From: Malachius bipustulatus
Lineage: Eukaryota; Arthropoda; Insecta; Coleoptera; Melyridae
DNA length: 64,000 nt
Direction of reading: 5' to 3'
Assembly (NCBI GenBank): GCA_910589415.1
Contig: OU342630.1
Location: 73,776,186 to 73,840,185, forward strand
In this document: in pieces, positions 1-13,072 of the stretch
Numbering within the stretch: the first letter of the stretch is position 1
Layout: each line of letters starts with the position of its first letter
Made by a program: the position numbers and the translations under genes
Notes under the pieces: model-generated
What the model saw: only the letters and a program-made list of their open reading frames with translations
The model's database searches: none
Told to the model about the DNA's origin: nothing

Positions 1-1435
1 CAAACTCTTAGTCATTACATTAAAAAGATAAATAAATAAACTAAGAAGCGGGTGCTTTTGAAATTGAAATAAGTAATGAATTAGTTAAAATACTAATAAA
101 AAAATTTAATTGTTATTTCGATATTTTTAATTTTTATTCTAAATATCGATCTAACTAAATTGTTTATACATTTTTTTTAAATAAATGGCTGTATGTATTT
201 AATATTACCTATTATTATCTATTTTAAAAAATAGATTGGCGTTTGTAATGTTTATCATCAAACTATGCCATAAGTCGATAATAGGTACCTAATGCTTTTT
301 TAAAAGATATTTTTCTAGTACTTATAATACCTAATCGTTGTATTTTTAGACTCTATCCCATAAGAGGTAATGGGTATCCTTTAGGGTCACATGGTAAAAT
401 AATGAAAAAATTCCCATAATCTTTTTTCTTGGAGGCAACCACAGAAATATTATTGCCAATCACACGTGTTGAAATAGCCTTTTTCTGTGGTTGATACACA
501 ATATAAGTACTAGGTATTCCTTTATTTTTTATGTTTTAATAATGTGAATAGAAATTCATTCATATTTTCTTTGTTGTTGTAATTAGGTAATAATTAAGTC
601 AGTATTGTTATCTAAGTCGTTAGTCATTACATTAAATACAGGGTGTTAAGAAAATGACGGATAAACTCTTTAGTACATTTTAGGGGACACTCGGTAGAGC
701 ACGTTAAAAATAATTTTAAAAACTCTGGTCTTCAATTTGGTGGGATAAAAAATGCCAAAGTTAACATTTTACTATCTTTGTTTTTCGTTATTTGCAAAAA
801 CTAGATGATTTTACAGATATAAAAAGGGTACCTTAATCATTATCAATTGAAAAAAATTGCTTAAAATGTATCACTGGCATGGAATTTTTTTTATTTTTGC
901 GACTTAATGAAAGTACAAACTTTTAGAAAAATGTTCTGACTTTTTATATCTGGAAAATTAATCCGGGTGAAAATTTTTCAACGGAATATTTGACATGCGA
1001 AATAGTATCTCAAAATAAAGATAATCCCGCTGCAAAATTTTCCCAGGATTTTTTCGCATCAGAAAAATTATTTTCTGTCTTCTCTACCTACACTAATATT
1101 GGTTCTGCATAAATTTTGTATAAGATCATTTTTGAGCAGAATTCGTTAATAAATAAATTTGATAACACCTAAACAAATTTGACGTAAAAAAAATAGTTTA
1201 CGAGAAACTTGCTAACATTTCTTTAGCTTTTCGCGACGATTTAAATCTCAAATATTTTTCTTTTTGCGGACACAAATCCGCAATGGAGTTTTGAAATACT
1301 ATTTCTGATTCAATAATATCTAAAGATAATCCTGGTGAAAAATCTAAATCTTCACCAGCATTTTTTTCACAGATAAGCTTTTATTCGGTGCCAGAATCAT
1401 AATAACAATAATTATTATTATTTATTGTGCTCGTT
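1..1435. other. AT-rich noncoding stretch, no gene seen
   Basis: No convincing coding region or RNA gene. One orphan TACAGGGTG terminal motif lies at about 637, of the kind that ends the foldback elements elsewhere in the window, so part of this stretch may be a decayed element. I could not pair it with a second end. Confidence 0.5.
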
Positions 1436-1912
1436 TATTCAGAGTTTAGATCTATTTAATTAGCGACTACACAGGGATATCTTAAGCAACTGAAGATACG
1501 ATACGAGGTCGGTTAAATAAGAGAAAAGGTGTGCTATTTTGAGATGGGTGTTTTGCGAAAAACAATTTAAATCTCGATGGATGATTAATAAAACACCAAT
1601 GTTTTAAAAAATTCTACTATACAGGGTCAGAACTATTTAAAGGGCCACTACAGGCTACAGGGATATCCTAAACCATTGAAGATACGAGGTCGGTTAAATT
1701 AGAGAAAAGTTGCGCTATTTTGTGGCCATCTCGAATACTTCAAAACATGCAAGATATTTGTGACCGTTCCTGAAATATCCTTAAAAAAACTGAAAAATCG
1801 AGAAATCTTATTTTCATCATATCTTTTTTGTTATTGGAAATTAATAAATAATTTTTTGTAGGCATACATAAGCCATTATAAGCTATTAATCTGTCGTTTC
1901 AAACAAATTTTA

Positions 1913-2341
1913 AGCCGACTAGATCCCAGAGTTTTCATAGTCAACTTTCGGTTTTCTTATGGCCGCCATATTATTTTTTTATGTCGTTCGATAAGAAAAA
2001 AATAATGGAAACCAAAAATTAATAAACTTTGGAAAATAATAGAAAAAAATGTTTGTTCTTTTTTGTTCTAAAAAAAATACAATTTTTTAGACCGAATATC
2101 ATAGAGAAATTAAAAAACTATAAGGCAAGGCAGTATGACTTTATATTGACCTATTTCAGCGACAAATCTTCTGTTTTTCTTTGAAAAAAGAAGAATAAAA
2201 TTAATTTTTTTCTGAAGTTTATGAATTTTTGGTTTCTATTATTTTTTTCTTATGACATAAGAATGACATAAAAAAATTATTATGGCAGCCATAAGAAAAA
2301 CGAAAGTTGACTATGAAAACTCTGGGATATAATAGTCGGCT
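1913..2341. repeat. Inner hairpin repeat, copy A
   Basis: The arms start AGCCGACTAGATCCCAGAG and end in the reverse complement AGTCGGCT. The arms include CTTATGGCCGCCAT and the run reading ATGTCGTTCGATAAG. A second copy of the same inverted-repeat unit lies at 3509-3925, and a degenerate related piece (CTTATGGCCGCCATATT) is visible at about 29265-29300. Confidence 0.75.
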
Positions 2342-2366
2342 TTGAAAATTTTTTAAACTATGTATA

Positions 2367-3251
2367 TACAGTGTGACCCATTTGTTCTTGAAACACCCTG
2401 TAGAATCTTAATTTATGGTGCGATTTAAAAAAAAGTCTTTTAAATCATAGAGCTTGATAAACTATATTTTGGGAGCAAAAAGCGTCTCATTCCTACAAAA
2501 TCCAGGGCCTACTAGATCAGTGTTTACTTGTAAAATCTCAAAAATTCATATTAGCGATTTTTTTAGAAAAAACTGGGCACGCCACGGGATTCACCAGCCC
2601 TCAAAACGGTACTGTACTAAATTTTACTGAAAATGTCAGAGTGAAAAGGATCTTGTAGTTATTTTAGAAATTCATAATAATACTCCGAATTTTCATAAAT
2701 TAATTTGAAAAAGGTCAAAAGCTATCATAAGTAAAAATTAAAATTAAAAAAGTAAAACAAAAGTTAAAAAAAAAAAATAAAAAAATAAAAAAAAATAATA
2801 AAAATAAATAAATAAATAAATAAATAAAAAATTATAATTAAAAAATTAAAGTACCTACATTATCACCAACTAGACGTACAATTTCTATTTTGTCTCTCTT
2901 GACCTTTTCGAATAAATTAATGAAAAACCGGAGTTCTATTATGAATTTCTAAAATAACTGCAAGATCCTTATTACTCTGACATTTCCAATAAATTTAGTA
3001 CAGTACCGTTTTGAGGACTGGTGAATCCAGTAGCGTGCACAGTTTTTTTCTAAAAAAATGGCTAATATGAATTTTTGAGATTTTACAAGTAATACACTGA
3101 TCTAGTAGGCCTTGGATTTTGTAGGAATGAGACGCTTTTTGCTCCCAAAATATAGTTTATCAAGCTCTATGATTTAAAAGAAATTTCTTTAAAATCGCAC
3201 CATAAATTAAGATTCTACAGGGTGTTTCAAGAACAAATGGGTCACACTGTA
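2367..3251. mobile_element. Palindromic foldback element (CAGTGTGACCC ends)
   Basis: The left arm from 2367 (TACAGTGTGACCCATTTGTT) is the reverse complement of the right arm ending at 3251. The arms are about 230 bp and continue more loosely to the centre. An internal CACCCTGTAGAATC / GATTCTACAGGGTG junction lies about 30 bp inside each end. The core is a low-complexity A/AAAT-rich run at 2765-2830. It separates the two hairpin copies of the surrounding composite. Confidence 0.75.
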
Positions 3252-3508
3252 TGTAGTAGAATTTTTTTAAACATAATCATCCATCACTATATGCAGAGAT
3301 TCTACAAAGTAAGGGTTGAAAACAGAAATTTTAATTTAAATATCCCTAATATTTTGATTAATTCCTGAAAAATCTGAAAATAAAAATTAAAAAAAAACAG
3401 AATTTTTTTTCATCAAATATTTTTTATTATTGAAAATTAAATAATTATTTTTTGTAGGTTAACATAAGTCGTCAAGAGCCATCAATTCGGCACTACAAAA
3501 AATTTTAA

Positions 3509-3925
3509 AGCCGACAAGATCCCAGAGATTTCATAGTCAAGTTTTGCTTTTCTTATGGCCGCCACATTATTTTTTATGTCGTTCGGTATGGAAAAAATAA
3601 TGGAAACCAAAAATTAATAATTTTCAAAAAATAAATTAAAAAAATTTTTGTTCTTTTTTCTCTAAAAAAATACAACTTTTTGGACCGAATACCATAGAGA
3701 AATTTAAAAAACCATGAGGCAAGCACTATGACTTCATATTGACGTATTTCAGCGAGAATTTTTTTGTTTTTCTTCGAAAAAAGAAGAATAAAAATTTTGG
3801 AATTTTTTACCAAAGTTTATTAATTTTTGGTTTCCATTTTTTTTACATCGAACGACATAAAAAATAATATGACGGCCATAAGAAAAACGAAAGTTGACTA
3901 TGAAAACTCTGGGATCTAGTCGGCT
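3509..3925. repeat. Inner hairpin repeat, copy B
   Basis: Second copy of the inverted-repeat unit at 1913-2341: AGCCGAC...GATCCCAGAG at the left and CTCTGGGATCTAGTCGGCT at the right. An open frame on the minus strand here (3574-3813) is low-complexity Phe/Lys-rich translation of the hairpin, not a gene. Confidence 0.7.
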
Positions 3926-4239
3926 TTGAAAATTTTTGAAACGTCGGATGGGTAGCTCTTAGCGACTTACGTAAGCCTACAAAAAAATATTTATTAATTT
4001 CAAATAATAAGAAAGATACGGCAAAAATAAGAATTCTCGATTTTTTTTTTTAGTTTTTCAACACCGACTTTTTTTCAGATTCTTATTAATCATCAAATTG
4101 CGCATCTTTTTCTCTAATTTAACCGACCCTGTATTTTAACGTTTACGGCTGTAGAGATACGCGGATGTAAATAATGATTTTTTTTGCAAAATACACGACA
4201 TCTTTAAATAGCACAACTTTTCTCTAATTTAACCAAAAG

Positions 4240-5036
4240 TCGTTCGATATACCAGAGTCTGGCCATACGAAAAATTGCATTGATGAGATAGGCGCTTAGC
4301 ATTAAAACAATTAAAAAATATGCATTATTTTGCATATTATCCATACAGTGATTTTTTTGATAGTGGCATGAGAATGGTTAAGTACCTATCTAATAAAATC
4401 GTTTTCACGTTTTACTTGATTTGCCTAGATTTAAAGCGCATTTTTAAACAATATTGAATGTAGTCAAGTTCAAGAACTAATGTTTTTCATTTATTTACAA
4501 AGCAAAATGCACAATAAAATATTATTCAATACGAACACTACCATAAAGTATTTTTAAAAGAATGTTGAAGTGGTCTTTCTACTTCAGAGAACGTAATGGG
4601 TGTTTAGGTCCATGCATTCAGTATTCAGATGAATAGAAATAGAAGAATTAGTCATGTCAATAAATACCGCGCCGCTTAAGGAATTTCACAAGGGTTAACA
4701 TTATTATTATAACGGTTTATAGTGTATCCTATACCGTATACTACCAGTTACTGCCACTGGTCTACTGTGAGGGTTTTATTAATTTCTTTGTATGATATAA
4801 TATTTCTTTAGTCCCTAATATTATAATACTGTTTTACCTAACATTCATTTAACTTCCCATTTCATTATTTAAAAATGATTCAGTAATTAAAATGTTTATC
4901 ATTCTTTCTAAATTTGCATCCGGAAATAGAAAGCGAATTTATTTCACTTCATACTGAATTTTAAACGTTAATTTGAATTTTTTCCCTATTGGTACAATAA
5001 CTTACTGCGCAACTACCAGGCATTGTTTATACGTCA
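4240..5036. other. AT-rich stretch, nothing recognised
   Basis: No open reading frame of note, no RNA motif and no clear repeat seen. Confidence 0.4.
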
Positions 5037-5039
5037 TGT

Positions 5040-5730
5040 TAACATGCAACCCGAAGTGGCATATCAATGTTATGGCTTTTTTAAATGGAATGCTCCTATG
5101 TTATTGCATTTTTAGATTGTCTGAGAAGAGAAAATAAGATTGTTTACAGTATGTTATTGCATTTTTAGATTGTCTGAGAAGAGAAAATAAGATTGTTTAC
5201 AGTTGGTGGTTAAATTCAGAAGTTCGTGAGTTATAAACAAGTGAAAATCATCATTTTTGAAGTTCAAGTCCCTGTACAACGAAAACGGCTCTAGATAGAG
5301 AAAAACGGCTTACATGTCCCTAGTTTAACTTGTCATGTACTATCCTAACATGTAGATAAAATGTTTATACAGGGTGATAAAAAATTTGAAAAAATCTGAG
5401 ATCTTTCCACGCGTCGCCAAATAAAAAAAAACAAAGAAAGTACAAATGTTTCTATAAGTACCATAAGATAGTACATAAAAAGTTAAAATAGGGATATGAA
5501 AGCCGTTTTGCTATATCTTGAACCGTTTTCGTTGTACAGGGCCTCGAATTTCAAAAATGGCGTATTGCACTTGTTTATAACTCACAAACTTCTCGATTTA
5601 AACATCAAGTGTAAAAGCCAATCTTATTTTTTCTTCTCAGACAATCTAAAAATGTGATAAAACAGGAGCATTTCATTTGAAAAAACATAACTTTGATATG
5701 CCACTCTCATATTATGGGACATTCTGTATA
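5040..5730. mobile_element. Palindromic foldback element, family 1
   Basis: The left arm (AGTGGCATATCAATGTTATG from 5055) is the reverse complement of the right arm ending in CATTCTG at about 5727. The arms include TTATTGCATTTTTAGATTGT, ACAAGTGAAAATC and the palindromic join CGTTTTCGTTGTACAGGG. An internal TACAGGGTGATAAAAAATTT lies near the centre (5370). The same family occurs at 35068-35702 (two arms) and about 28150-28405 (one arm only). The left terminus has decayed and lacks a clean CAGGGTG. Confidence 0.8.
5097..5202 (+). repeat. Tandem duplication, 2 x 53 bp
   Basis: Two identical 53-base units (5097-5149 and 5150-5202), each running from TATGTTATTGC to TTGTTTACAG, inside the left arm of the foldback element. 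The right arm has only one unit, so the duplication arose after the palindrome formed. Confidence 0.9.
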
Positions 5731-5750
5731 GTCTAAAACAAATTTAAATA

Positions 5751-5845
5751 ATGGCACATTGTGATCCTGTAGTTGAACTTGCAAAAAAAAATTTGAAAAA
5801 ATCAATCGTGTTTGGCTCACAGAGACCGCTGCGAATGAGCTGGGA
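5751..5845 (+). repeat. Dispersed repeat shared with 28.4 kb
   Basis: GTGATCCTGTAGTTGAACTT followed by an A-run and TTTGGCTCACAGAGACCG matches 28436-28525 in the same orientation. In both places it lies immediately after the same foldback arm, so it is probably a flanking part of the same repeat family and not a coding sequence. Confidence 0.6.
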
Positions 5846-6709
5846 CCCCTGTATTGTTTTTTCATGTTATTCAGTTAAAACAATATCTCATAATTTTTGT
5901 TTATTAAAATTTTTTGGAAAAAAAATAAAAATTTTCATCGAATGACGTCAGTATAAATTTTTATATTGAATTCATTGATTGCCTTGTGTTTTTTTATAAC
6001 ACATTCTGGGGGAAAAATATTTTTTTAGCAAAAAAAAAAGTATGTAGGTACTTAGCTAGGTACCCCGCTATGTAAATATAATCCTGTTTAAATAACTCTG
6101 GCACAATTTTAATTTTCTAATGTAAATGTAAGTTTATAATTTGGAGAATGTTTTCATGGTTTCCATGCTGTCAAACAAAGATGACTGTCTATTTATTTAT
6201 TATTTATTAACTTTTATTGATGTGTCAGCTTCCGGTATTCCCGAAATGCCGCCGTCTTGAAAATATTTTTACTAAATTTCTCATGGTAACTTAATTATGT
6301 CTGGAAATTTTTTAATTTATGCTTTAGGACCAATAGTTCCCGAGATATGGCCGCTTCGTACGCTTATAACTGATGACCCTGTATATTAGGACATATTGCT
6401 TTTTTCTTCGACAGTGGTCAAAATTCATCGAAAATCTTCAAGTATGCTCTTTATTAAATAGAAATCCTACCCCTGGTCAATTCATTAGTTTATCGCTTTT
6501 GGAGATATTTGCTTTGAAAAGTTTGATGCATTTTGCTTTTTAATTAATAAAAACTAGAAAACTGATAGAGGTAGGTATAAAATTTAAACAAGAGTACCAT
6601 GCAGTTGTACCTACGTAAAAAGGATGATTTTTAAGCTTCGGTTCATTTTGACCATTGTCGAGCAGAATTATATGGCCTTAATTAACTAAAAGTGTATAAG
6701 TGCAAGCTA

Positions 6710-7735
6710 AACAGCGTGCCACTGAAATGACTTTACAGCTCTCAGAATATTCCTCGGATGAAACTAATTCGATTTAAGTCAACATATCTTAGTCCTGAGC
6801 TGCTTGGTTTGGCCGCTAGGATATCAAGTGTCTGGTCGCAAATGTCAAATCTGAAATGTTTTTTTTATTATAAAAGCTAAACCACTGAAGTGATTTTGAT
6901 GAAATTTGCTAAGACGTTATGGTTTTATGGGACAAAAAGTGCAAAAGGAAAGTTACTCATGACCTTAATTCATTGCCATAGATCATGGGTTTTTACAGTT
7001 CTTAGTCTTTTTTTCAAAGGTCTTACAGTCTTTGAACTTCTACACCAATGGAATTAAATTTTTTTTTTAATACTGAGAGTAGATTAGTGGACTCATTTTC
7101 TACCAAAAAGGAAATCTTGATAAAAAGTCGCCGAATCTTATCGTTTAGAAGATAAATCGCATTTGAATGTTGATTCTTATAGGAAATTTCGTATTTTTTT
7201 TTCATGGGATTTTCTTAATAAAATAATAAAACTAATTCACATTTTAACGTTCAAATGCGATATTTTAAATGCCCAAAACCGATTTTGAATGTCCAAATGC
7301 GATTTTGAATGTCCAAATAATGAAATGTAAATTAATTTTATTATTTGTTGTAAATCAAAAAAATCCCATGAAAAATAAATTCGAATTTTCCTATAAAAAT
7401 CAACATTCAAATGCGTTTATCTTCTATACGATAAAGTTAGGCGACTTTTATAAAGAGGAGGTACCTTTTTTGTATAAAATGAGTCGAGTAATCTACGCTC
7501 GGTATTTAAATATTTTTAATTCCATTAGCGTAGAAGTTCAAAGTGGTGAAACCTAAAAAACCATTATCTACGCCAATGAATTATAACGTCATGAATAATT
7601 TTAGTATTGCACTTTGTGTTCCATAAAACCATAACGTGATACCAAATTTCATCAAAATCACTTCAGCGATTTGGCTTTTATAATTCATAATCTTTTGCTA
7701 GAGAGCTGTAGAGTCATTTCAGGGACACTCTGCAT
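6710..7735. mobile_element. Palindromic foldback element, about 1.0 kb
   Basis: The left end (CACTGAAATGACTTTACAGC at about 6719) pairs with the right end (GAGAGCTGTAGAGTCATTTC at about 7701). Further inside, TTTTGATGAAATTTG / CAAATTTCATCAAAATCAC and TCGCATTTGAATGTTGATT / AATCAACATTCAAATGCG pair in turn. The centre has short direct repeats of TTTGAATGTCCAAATGCGA type (7255-7320). Open frames at 7023-7205 (minus) and 7269-7556 (plus) are mirror-image translations of the arms. Confidence 0.75.
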
Positions 7736-9600
7736 AACTAGCCTCACGTATGAGTTACGTCAAATTGGTTTCAAGTACCTGCTGTCCAATTTTTATAAGA
7801 AGGCTAGGCGTGAACTGCGCATCTTGTGGGCTTTTTAACTGTTCTACCTTACCAGAATAGAAATTGCATCAGTGGCGCGGCGCACGTAATTCTAAATATT
7901 TTAAATGATAAGTGAGTAAGTATTTAAACTAAGTACGATACGAGTTAACCAGCACGCATCACTGAGCTTTTACATACGGCGACGATACTCTTATCATCCT
8001 TATTTGATTGGTTGTTTTTTTAACGCGGACACCGTCTAACTTTGTTGATATTGGACAACAAATATTTTTGGATTCGGCAGTAGTGACGACTAACGTATCT
8101 GCGCACTAACAAATTCTTGTCAAACTCTCGCCTTCTTATAAAATTTGTACTCTACCTATGTTGTTCTTATGGCAGAAAACGTATATTGTGTGTCAATTTT
8201 GGAGTTGATGCCATGAAATTTCGAGAAATTGTTCAAATTTTTTTTAATTACTGAAGTTTCCACTTTTAAACCTTATTATAGCTCTTAAACAAGCGAAATT
8301 GGTATAAGGCATGTTGTACTTTATCATCATTATCTTGATGTCCATTATACTTACCTAAAGATTCAAAAATTTTGGATCGTTCATTCTTCATAAATTACCA
8401 TGCATTGTATGAAAAGAGAAATCCTTACCCATGCACTCATCAAAACACTGCCGGAGCTTCATTTGGTGACGTCGACTAGCAAAAAATGGAATTTTGAAAT
8501 TTAGCCGTATTAAGGACTTAGTCAATAAGTTTCCATGGGAAAAAGTCAAAAAAAAAACATATCTTAGCATTTTCCAAAATATTTTGAGTGCAATATTAAA
8601 TGATATCGTTTATAATAATTAGAAAAATTATTAGGCAAAATAGAAACTAATACTCGTACCAGGAGCGAAATTTTCGGAATACATAATATGCGATGTGATA
8701 ATATGTGAACCCACATATTATTATGAATTGCAGAACAACTAGTTGAAAAATGGCATATTCCTTATAGCATTATTATGAATTGGCTCAGAGTAAAAATTGG
8801 ATGTGCTACAATTATTAGAGCGAGCAGTATGTGCATTAAGAAGAAGTCGTAAACGATGGCGCTCAATTAGTGATTTTTCTGATGGAGCTGGAATACCAAT
8901 ATTTTCGTATTAATTATTATTATTATTATATAGTTGTTATACTTTTATACTGATATAATATTATGTAGATTGACGTCATTATGTATCATCTGTTAAGATG
9001 TGAAAATTATTATAGTTAATATTTCAATAAAATTATATTCATAATATGTGAACCCACAATAATACGCAATGACAATATGCCAAATAACCGAGGCAAATAA
9101 CTGCAATTACATAACGTAAACCAACTAAAATAAAATAGTATCAAAATCAAAATTAATATCAAAATTGCTAAACTCAACGGTCACTTCCGACCTGAGATTA
9201 ATTTAGTTAATTTAATCTAATTCTGACTTGACAATATAATAGAAGAAAATGCGACAATTCAAACGTTCTCCTTATAATCATACGCCACCAGCGGAGATCA
9301 AAGGGTAGCAGTCGAGAGGCGCCCGGCGTCTTAAAACAGGTGGTATGTATTTAGAGATACTTGAGTAGGACTGCCACTATTGTTGTAGATCAATCGCTGC
9401 TGGAGATTCCGTAAACAGAAGAATGCCTAGGACTCAGTAGGCTATTACTGTAAAACTTCGCGCGCCGCCTTTATACTCTTAAAAATAACTGGCAACCCTG
9501 TGGGGATGTCATAACGTCGATGAAATTTTTATGGATGTCATAACGCTGATTCCATAAAAATGTATATCGAATATACAGAGGATGTCAATGTGATAGCAAA
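7736..9600. other. Intervening sequence with a duplicated ATATGTGAACCCACA motif
   Basis: No gene recognised. AATATGTGAACCCACA occurs at about 8702 and again at about 9046 in the same orientation, flanking about 345 bp that may be one repeat unit or a small element. A GC-richer patch lies at about 9285-9330. Nothing else is supported. Confidence 0.4.
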
Positions 9601-9764
9601 AACCAATTTTTTTTTTCGTGTATAGTTCTATTTTTAATGTTGCAATAACTTCCTCACGTCGTGTTTAGAAAGTCATATTTTTCTTTTTCTTTTATTGTCA
9701 CTCTAGAGGGTGGATGCAGAAACGTCGAAATTTTTACCGGATGTCACAAGATACGATGGTCGAC

Positions 9765-11464
9765 TATATATATATTTATATATATATTTATATATATATT
9801 TCTCCAAAATCGCGAAATTTCGATTTTAAAAACGCTCCTGTGGCTTTATCTTTCAAGATTAGTGAATGAAATTTTGGATTCTTGCAAATTTTTGGAATGA
9901 CGTTGGATTTTCGTTGAAAAAATTTCCAAAAGTCCCATCACTTCTACAGGGTGTCCCTTCAAAATTCCAGACATCCGGTTTTTGTCACCTCATTTCAGGT
10001 CGCAGTTTTCAATCTAGGAGACTGAAATTTTTGTGGAAGTAAGATATCCACAAGGAGTGGTCTGGTATTGCACTTGAGCAAAATCGATGTAGCCGTTTCC
10101 AAATGGCGGCCATTTTAATTTTTGGAAAAAGGACTATTTTTTGAACCCCTGTATAAGCTAGATAGAAAAAGAGTTTTATATCAAATTCACAATATTGGAA
10201 GTAAATGACTTGAAATTTAATTTCATGCAACAAAATTTGCATTTTTTTTATTAATAAGCCAGTGGCGTGGGTAGGAAAAGGGTAAAAATGGCTAAATTTC
10301 TCCAACAATTTATGAGCACATTTTTGAAGTAATTAAACTGAAATTTTTACAGTAGACAACTACACTAATAGACTTCAACCCTTGAGAATTTCAAAAAGTA
10401 AATAAGAAAAATGGCGGAGATATTCGATTTTTTTTACATGATGTTTTTTTTAAATTAATTTCTCTAAATTTTTAAAAACGCTCCTGTAGCTTCATCTTTC
10501 AAGATTAATGAACGAAATTTTTTACTCTTATAAACCTTAGGGCTGACGTTTGATTTTCGTAAAAAACATTTTCCTAGAGTTGTGTTACTTCTACAGGATG
10601 TCCCTCCGAATTTCAGAAAAAAAAAAGTCCGTGAGGCACGGTTTCTGGTCGAAGTTTTCAATCTAGAGCGCTGAAATTTTTTTGGTAGTAAGATACCCTC
10701 AAGTAGTCGTCTGGTACTGTATTTGAGTAAAATAGGTAAAGACATTCCAAAATGGCGGCCTTTTCAATTTTTGGAAAATGGTTAGCTTTTGAACCCCTAA
10801 ATAGGCAAGATCAAAAACCTTTAAACAAAATTAACAAGATTGGAATAAACTTATTTGAAATTTGAGCTAATGCAATACAATTTGCATCATTTCTATTAAT
10901 AAGCCAGAGGCGTGGGTAGGAAAAGGGTAAAAATGTCTACATTTCTATAAACATTCGTGAGCTTATTTTTGAAGGAATAGAACGGAAATTTTGATAGTAG
11001 ACAACTATACTAATAGCATTTAACCTTCAAAAATTTCAAGAAGCAAATATAAAAATGGCGGAGATATATTCGAATATTTTTAAATGATGTTTATTCCTCT
11101 AAAATTTCAAACTTTCGGTTTTCAAAACTCTCCTTTCAGTTTTTTTCCGAATTTATTAAAGGTAGTGTAAAAAATAGTATTTTTCAAGTAAAGTTAGCCA
11201 GTGGCGGGCATAGGAAAAGGGACAAAATTGTAAAATTTTGCCAATTTTTTTGATTTTTAAATTTAAAAATTCATTCTAAGGCACGTGTTGAAACGAAATG
11301 AAATGAAATTATCACAGAAAATTTTTCACATTAAAGCACTACGCTAACATGACATGACTATGGAAAATTTCAGAAAGCCAATAATTTAAAAAGCGGTGAA
11401 AATATTCATAATTGAATCGCATAAAAATACACTATTTCTGCGATTGATGCGCAAGAAGGTTTTT
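9765..11464 (+). repeat. 1.7 kb dispersed repeat made of about 640 bp monomers, copy 1
   Basis: Begins in a (TA)n/(TATATATT)n tract (9765-9802). Monomer landmarks recur: AACGCTCCTG at 9831 and again at 10477 (period 646), each followed by the TTCAAGATTA region, an internal CTACAGGGTGTCCC or CTACAGGATGTCCC, then an AAAATGGCGGCC stretch and CAGTGGCGTGGGTAGGAAAA or a close variant. A third, diverged and shortened monomer runs 11095-11464. The same structure is present in reverse complement at 55290-56957. Open frames inside (e.g. 10009-10308, 10464-10745 minus) are not protein-like. Confidence 0.8.
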
Positions 11465-13060
11465 TTTTATTTCAGATACGGATTTTACGACCAAAACTAC
11501 GTAGGATGTGCTCGTTTTTTTTTCGATTCATCAGAGATAGCGCTGTTATAGACGAAATTACTTTTTTTCTTGATTTATTCTAGAACTAAAATGGAACGAA
11601 AATGCCTATGAATCGAGAAAAAAAAATCAGACAAATTCTACTAACTTTTATTACTAAAAATTATTTTATTATTAACAATTTCAAATTCACACACAGCCCC
11701 ACCTATGTATGGAGGAAAGGGGGGAGAAATTTCCTATACGTATAATCAGAAAATAACAAAAGTAGGTTTTATTTAAAATTTCAAAGTTGCCCCACCCCCA
11801 GATGGTCGGGGTAGGGAGTCGAGCTTTATATTATTATCCAGTGAATTTTCGGTCCCCCTTCCAGATAAAGAAGAATAAAGAATTCATTTACCTGCCACTT
11901 TACCATTTTACCTTCCACTCAAAAAGTACTCACCTTATAAGAATTTATTTTGTTTTTCATCTTTTTGAAAAAAATTTGTTAAAAGTTTGTTCTTTCCATG
12001 AGATTAACTTTGAGAACACTAGATCCATCATTTGAATTCTAGCTCTAAAGAAAATAGCGTTTACCTAAACTTAGAAATTACAAAAAACATCATATTTCGA
12101 AAAATATACTAACAAGAGAAAAAATAAAAAGTTTTGCGGAAAAAAAATTCAAAAAAGAATGAAAAACAAGAAAACTTGCGAACCATATATTGCGACTATA
12201 ATTAATTTAATTGTATAATTAAATATCTTCGGATAAACCGACTACCTACCCTTATTATCTACATCATATAATTTGAAAGATGTACACATCACCAAATTAA
12301 ATAAAATCTGAAATAAATACCGAACTAGGTTAATATTTTCTTGACACACCCTTTTGAAGAATCTAGGCTTCACTACGCACACGTTAACACACATTTTGCT
12401 AACCGACCGTATCAATGTCGTTCAGGTATGGTTTCACTTTCTTCGTGCGATATTCATAAATTAATTTCTTTTCCATGTTAGAAGTGTTATCCGTTGATTT
12501 ATATTAATATGTATCAAGGTGAAGATCTACCTTAGGTCAATTTGAATGGAATCTCCATTGCGTAATATTTATTTCAAGGTCACCTGTCTTGGAGAAGAGT
12601 GAAAAATTAACACTAAAAGTCAAGATTATAATATTCCATTAGGTATACAAGTTTAATTAATCTGTCTGATATAAATCCAATTTGTCGTCTGCAATTTTAT
12701 GCAATTAATTGATAAATATGAGGAGAAATTTGATGATTTTTGAAGTATGTTTTAAAGATGTTACAGCATCGACTTTCAGGTGGATTATTTTTTTAAATTT
12801 GATGACAAATTGATTTTGATTATATTTTGTTTGCATATTAATAAATGTCCGCGTTAATTTGTGTTAAACTCTATTAATATACAAAAGTAGTCGGTCTGAT
12901 GTAAATAATAAATTTGCATAAAATTGAATAGCTGAAATTCTATAAGTTTCCGCCTAATTATTTTATAAATCCTGTACTAATATAATTACATAATGCAGTT
13001 CAATTTACCCATTTTTAGTTTAGTTTTTTGAGTGGGTCGGGAATTATTCAAGCCCTACGT
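11465..13060. other. AT-rich stretch, no gene recognised
   Basis: Contains only short open frames. A CCCCACCCCC patch at 11791 and GC-rich bits near 11700 are the only compositional change. Nothing supported. Confidence 0.4.
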
Positions 13061-13072
13061 TTTACGTATATA

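Larger units (their letters stand above)
1440..4235. repeat. Composite foldback element with nested palindromes
   Basis: A segment at about 1440-1545, with a second direct copy at about 1624-1735 (both containing GAGGTCGGTTAAAT and AGAGAAAAG), recurs in reverse complement at about 4095-4230. The sequence between about 1740 and 1915 (TTTTTTGTAGGCATACATAAG region) is the reverse complement of about 3930-4095 and is also repeated directly at about 3380-3508. The centre holds two copies of a hairpin (1913-2341 and 3509-3925) with an unrelated palindromic element (2367-3251) between them. No coding sequence is seen. This is a non-autonomous, foldback-type mobile element cluster; the edges are approximate. 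Confidence 0.7.

Noticed and set aside
9661..9900. 79-residue plus-strand frame next to the TA microsatellite
   Set aside because: Its centre is a translated (TATATATT)n tract (IYIFIYIF) at the edge of a dispersed repeat.
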